This document shows, piece by piece, positions 61,629 through 64,000 of a stretch of 64,000 bases of DNA. The first letter of the stretch is position 1, and each line of letters opens with the position of its first letter. This DNA is from Haloterrigena salifodinae (GTDB lineage: Archaea > Halobacteriota > Halobacteria > Halobacteriales > Natrialbaceae). The notes under the pieces were generated by a model. That model was given only the letters and a program-made list of their open reading frames with translations. It searched no databases and was not told the origin of the DNA. Made by a program: the position numbers and the translations under genes. The stretch covers positions 1,673,969 to 1,737,968 of the forward strand of contig NZ_RQWN01000001.1 of NCBI RefSeq assembly GCF_003977755.1, given 5' to 3'.

Positions 61629-62447
61629 ATGGCTGCGACCGAACCGGGATACGTCTGCCGACGCTGCGAACGGGGGTTGTCACGGTGGGACGGCCAACTG
61701 AACTGTCCGAACTGCAGCGTAACTGTTCCGATCGTGGACGGAATCCCGCGCTTTCCGGTCCCCGACGCCGTGGACGACTCAGCACACGAGACGTTCTTCG
61801 ACCGGCTGGCGCCCGTCTACGAGACACCGGTCTGGTTCCAGCCGCTGTACCGCTTCGTCGGCGGTGCAACCGCGCCGCGGGACGACCGCTCGATGATCGC
61901 ATCGATGCTCGACCTCGAGGCCGAATCCGGAACCGAATCCGCGGCTGAAGGAGACACGGAAGCACCGAGCGTGCTCGACGTCGCCTGCGGCACGGGCCGG
62001 ATCACCCGCCGCGTCGCCCGCGACGCCGCGTCAGTTCTGGGGGTCGACATCTCCGGAGGCATGCTCGAGCGGGCGCGGCGGTACGCCGCCCGCGAGGGGC
62101 TCAAGAACGTCGCGTTCGTGCGGATGAGCGCCGACGAACTGTGGGTCGACGACGGCGCGTTCGATCGGGTCGCCTGCTGCTGGGCGCTGCACCTCTTCCC
62201 CGACGTCGACGCGGCGCTGGCCGAACTGCACCGCGTCCTCCGGCCCGGCGGCCGGCTCGTCGGGACGACGATCGTCGACGAGTACGTGCTCGGCGCGGCG
62301 CCCGTGCGGGCGGTCGCGCGACTGACGGTCGGCGCCGAACCGTTCGACGTCGACTCGTTTCGCACCCGCCTCCGCGAGGCGGGGTTCTCGAGCCTCGAGT
62401 TCGACCGCCGCGGGGCAGCGCTGTTCTTCCGGACGCAAGCCGGGTAG
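61629..62447 (+). CDS. Class I SAM-dependent methyltransferase with N-terminal zinc ribbon
   Basis: From ATG 61629 the protein has 272 residues. Residues 10-29 are a zinc ribbon with Cys10, Cys13, Cys26 and Cys29 (CRRC, CPNC). Then comes the SAM domain: VLDVACGTGRITRRVA (motif I), DISGGMLERARRYA (motif II) and AFDRVACCWALHLF (motif IV). The zinc ribbon and layout resemble RlmA-like rRNA methyltransferases and small-molecule methyltransferases; which one is not decidable. Confidence 0.87.
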   Translation: MAATEPGYVCRRCERGLSRWDGQLNCPNCSVTVPIVDGIPRFPVPDAVDDSAHETFFDRLAPVYETPVWFQPLYRFVGGATAPRDDRSMIASMLDLEAESGTESAAEGDTEAPSVLDVACGTGRITRRVARDAASVLGVDISGGMLERARRYAAREGLKNVAFVRMSADELWVDDGAFDRVACCWALHLFPDVDAALAELHRVLRPGGRLVGTTIVDEYVLGAAPVRAVARLTVGAEPFDVDSFRTRLREAGFSSLEFDRRGAALFFRTQAG

Positions 62448-62619
62448 CCGGTGGTCGACGCCCGCCGTAACCCTATCTCCGCGACGGCGGCCACCGTCTC
62501 CGGTGACGGTGGGCTTTTCACCGCGCTGGCCGACCCTGCGGACATGAACCGACACGCGGTTCCGAATCGGTCCTCGATTCGGACGGACGGCCGACGGGGC
62601 GAGCGCGGAGGGTCGGCGA

Positions 62620-63633
62620 ATGAGTGATCCCGACAGTCCGACCTGGGCGATCGAGCTCACGCCCGAGCACCCGCCCGAGCGCATCGCCGACCTGGCGGCT
62701 CGCGCGGAGGCCAACGGGTTCGATATCGCCTTCACGAGCAGCCACTACTTCAATCGCGACCCGTTCGTCGTGCTCTCGAGAATAGCCGACGCGACCGACG
62801 ACCTGCGCCTCGGGCCGGGAGTCGTCAACCCCTACGAGACTCACCCGGTCAAACTCGCGGCCCAGACGGCGACGATCGACGAGGTCAGCGACGGGCGAGC
62901 CGTCTTCGGCGTCGGCGCCGGCGACCGCTCCTCGCTGTCCAATCTCGGCGTCGAGCGCGACCGGCCGCTCCGGCGCGTCCTCGAGACGTTCGATCTCGCG
63001 CGGGATCTCTGGGACGGCGAAACGGTTACCCACGAGGGAACGTTCACGGCGCGCGACGCGTCGCTGAACCTCGAGCCCGCGAGCGAGATTCCGGTCTACG
63101 TCGGCGCGCAGGGCCCCCACATGCTCCGGATGAGCGCGAAACACGCCGACGGCGTGCTGATCAACGCGGCCCACCCCCGGGACCTCGAGTGGGCCGCCGG
63201 CGAACTCGAAAACGGACTCCAAGAGCGACCCGACGACGCCGGCGACTTCGAGTCGCTGGCCTTCGCCAGCGTCAGCGTCGCGGGCGACGAGGAGGCGGCT
63301 CGAGAGGCGGCCCGACCGCCCGTGGCCTTCATCGCCGGCGGCGCGGCCGATCCCGTCCTCGAGCGCCACGACATCGACCGCGATGCGGCCGAAGACGTGG
63401 GCGCAGCCTTGGAGCGCGGTGACCTGAACGAGGCCTTCGGCCGCGTGACGCCCGAGATGATCGACGCCTTCTGTATCGCCGGGACGACCGAGACGGTCGC
63501 CGAGCGCTTCGAAGCGGCCTTAGAGCACGTCGACGGCATCGTCGTCGGCTCGCCGCTGGGCCCCGACCTCGAGGACGCGATCGAGCGCGCGAGCGAGGCG
63601 CTGGCGGCGGCGACGGACAGCGAAAACGACTGA
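62620..63633 (+). CDS. F420-dependent LLM-class oxidoreductase, methylenetetrahydromethanopterin reductase-like
   Basis: A 337-residue luciferase-like TIM barrel. WAIELTPEHPPERIADLAARAE opens the domain, GFDIAFTSSHYF is the Mer-type strand 2, NPYETHPVKLAAQTATIDEVSDGRAVFGVGAGDRSSL holds the F420 loop, and PVYVGAQGPHMLRMSAKHADGVLIN is the later loop. It matches haloarchaeal proteins annotated as 5,10-methylenetetrahydromethanopterin reductase (mer). The folate or pterin substrate is inferred; other F420-dependent reductases share this fold. Confidence 0.85.
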   Translation: MSDPDSPTWAIELTPEHPPERIADLAARAEANGFDIAFTSSHYFNRDPFVVLSRIADATDDLRLGPGVVNPYETHPVKLAAQTATIDEVSDGRAVFGVGAGDRSSLSNLGVERDRPLRRVLETFDLARDLWDGETVTHEGTFTARDASLNLEPASEIPVYVGAQGPHMLRMSAKHADGVLINAAHPRDLEWAAGELENGLQERPDDAGDFESLAFASVSVAGDEEAAREAARPPVAFIAGGAADPVLERHDIDRDAAEDVGAALERGDLNEAFGRVTPEMIDAFCIAGTTETVAERFEAALEHVDGIVVGSPLGPDLEDAIERASEALAAATDSEND

Positions 63634-63660
63634 CTTCGGCGTAGATCGCCGGCGCCGGGA

Positions 63661-63855
63661 TTAGTTCGCGGAGAAGAGGCTCCCGACGGCGCCGAGGGTG
63701 AGGGCACCGAAGACGCCCATCGAGAAGACGATCAGGAGGCCGCCGACGAGAACGAGCAGCGGCGCGAGCCCCTGGCCCATCGCGACGTCGCCGAAGAGGT
63801 CGATCATCTCGGTGAGGTTGTCCACGATAACGTTCATCGGAGTGACGGTGTCCAT
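63661..63855 (-). CDS. Small membrane protein, unknown function
   Basis: A 64-residue protein from ATG 63855; a second ATG at 63837 is possible. LTEMIDLFGDVAMGQGLAPL precedes a hydrophobic helix and hairpin (LVLVGGLLIVFSMGVFGALTLGAVGSLF) at the C-terminal end. I do not recognise the family. It converges with the mer-like gene. The absence of low-complexity sequence and the good membrane helix suggest that it is real. Confidence 0.6.
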   Translation of the reverse strand: MDTVTPMNVIVDNLTEMIDLFGDVAMGQGLAPLLVLVGGLLIVFSMGVFGALTLGAVGSLFSAN

Positions 63856-63987
63856 GTCCGGGGGTTGTCACCGATGCTACTTGGCCGTGCCGGTACGCCG
63901 TCGCACGGTGGCGGTCCGCACGACCGGTTCCGGTCCCATCGGGCGGCGAGCGGAGCCACTAAGCCGGCGCCGGCCGTACGGCCACCC

Positions 63988-64000
63988 GTGACCGACGACG
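63988..64000 (+). CDS. Possible start of a gene cut by the right edge
   Basis: GTG at 63988 begins GTG-ACC-GAC-GAC, a typical haloarchaeal acidic N-terminus, but only four codons are visible. It is a candidate start, nothing more. Confidence 0.2.

Noticed and set aside
1-64000. Search for CRISPR arrays, tRNA/rRNA genes, insertion sequences or integrase genes
   Set aside because: No direct-repeat array, tRNA-like fold, transposase or recombinase motif was seen in either strand by eye.

Overview
The window is haloarchaeal chromosome: very high GC, strongly acidic proteins, AT-rich TATA-like boxes about 25-30 bases upstream of many start codons (leaderless transcription), a Sec61-beta subunit, coenzyme F420 genes (cofE, a mer-like reductase), an ArtA-type PGF-CTERM protein and several families found mainly in halophilic archaea. 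The gene content suggests the order Natrialbales (Natrinema/Haloterrigena type), but I cannot prove the genus. I see no rRNA, tRNA, CRISPR array, insertion sequence or integrase. The window looks like stable chromosome with one accessory-flavoured surface-glycan region.

Layout. 1-2134: a PIN/KH-type ATPase cut by the left edge and an M20 peptidase. 2153-19117: a surface-glycan region with two GT4 glycosyltransferases, two alkaline-phosphatase-superfamily (sulfatase-like) proteins, two UPF0104 flippase-like membrane proteins, two DUF457 membrane hydrolases, a DedA protein, two polytopic GT39/Dol-P-sugar-type glycosyltransferases, an extended-SDR nucleotide-sugar epimerase, a UbiA-family enzyme with decaprenyl-phosphate phosphoribosyltransferase motifs, a PHP phosphoesterase and an arylsulfotransferase-like protein. 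19088-31125: mixed housekeeping, namely a membrane protein with a broken or non-AUG start, a double UspA protein, M32 carboxypeptidase, alpha/beta hydrolase, SDR, thioredoxin, SecG, VOC protein, pdxT, methyltransferase, cold-shock protein, a bifunctional-nuclease-family protein and hisE.

31395-38871: a five-gene MoxR/DUF58/DUF4129 operon with two membrane proteins. 39010-48507: a 15-cysteine copper-binding-type protein, a MEDS-4xGAF histidine kinase, NOG1-like and EngB GTPases, a DUF389 protein, an archaellum-FlaG-like secreted protein and small membrane proteins. 48753-54628: GNAT, PGF-CTERM polysaccharide deacetylase, D-2-hydroxyacid dehydrogenase, a NUDIX/eIF2B-like fusion, a phosphodiesterase and a ribbon-helix-helix regulator. 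54791-60653: an Nramp-like transporter lacking the canonical metal motif, followed at once by HyuA, HyuB and an Asp/Glu-racemase-family protein, reading as a hydantoin/oxoproline utilisation operon. 60722-63855: cofE, a methyltransferase, a mer-like F420 enzyme and a small membrane protein.

How the genes may work together. The most interesting unit is the divergent pair of operons at 11752-16989: epimerase plus membrane glycosyltransferase on one side, and DPPR-synthase-like UbiA plus PHP phosphoesterase plus flippase-like protein on the other. Together they could make, dephosphorylate, epimerise, flip and use a polyprenyl-phosphate-pentose donor, a haloarchaeal counterpart of the mycobacterial decaprenylphosphoryl-arabinose route. 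This is inference from motifs and gene order.
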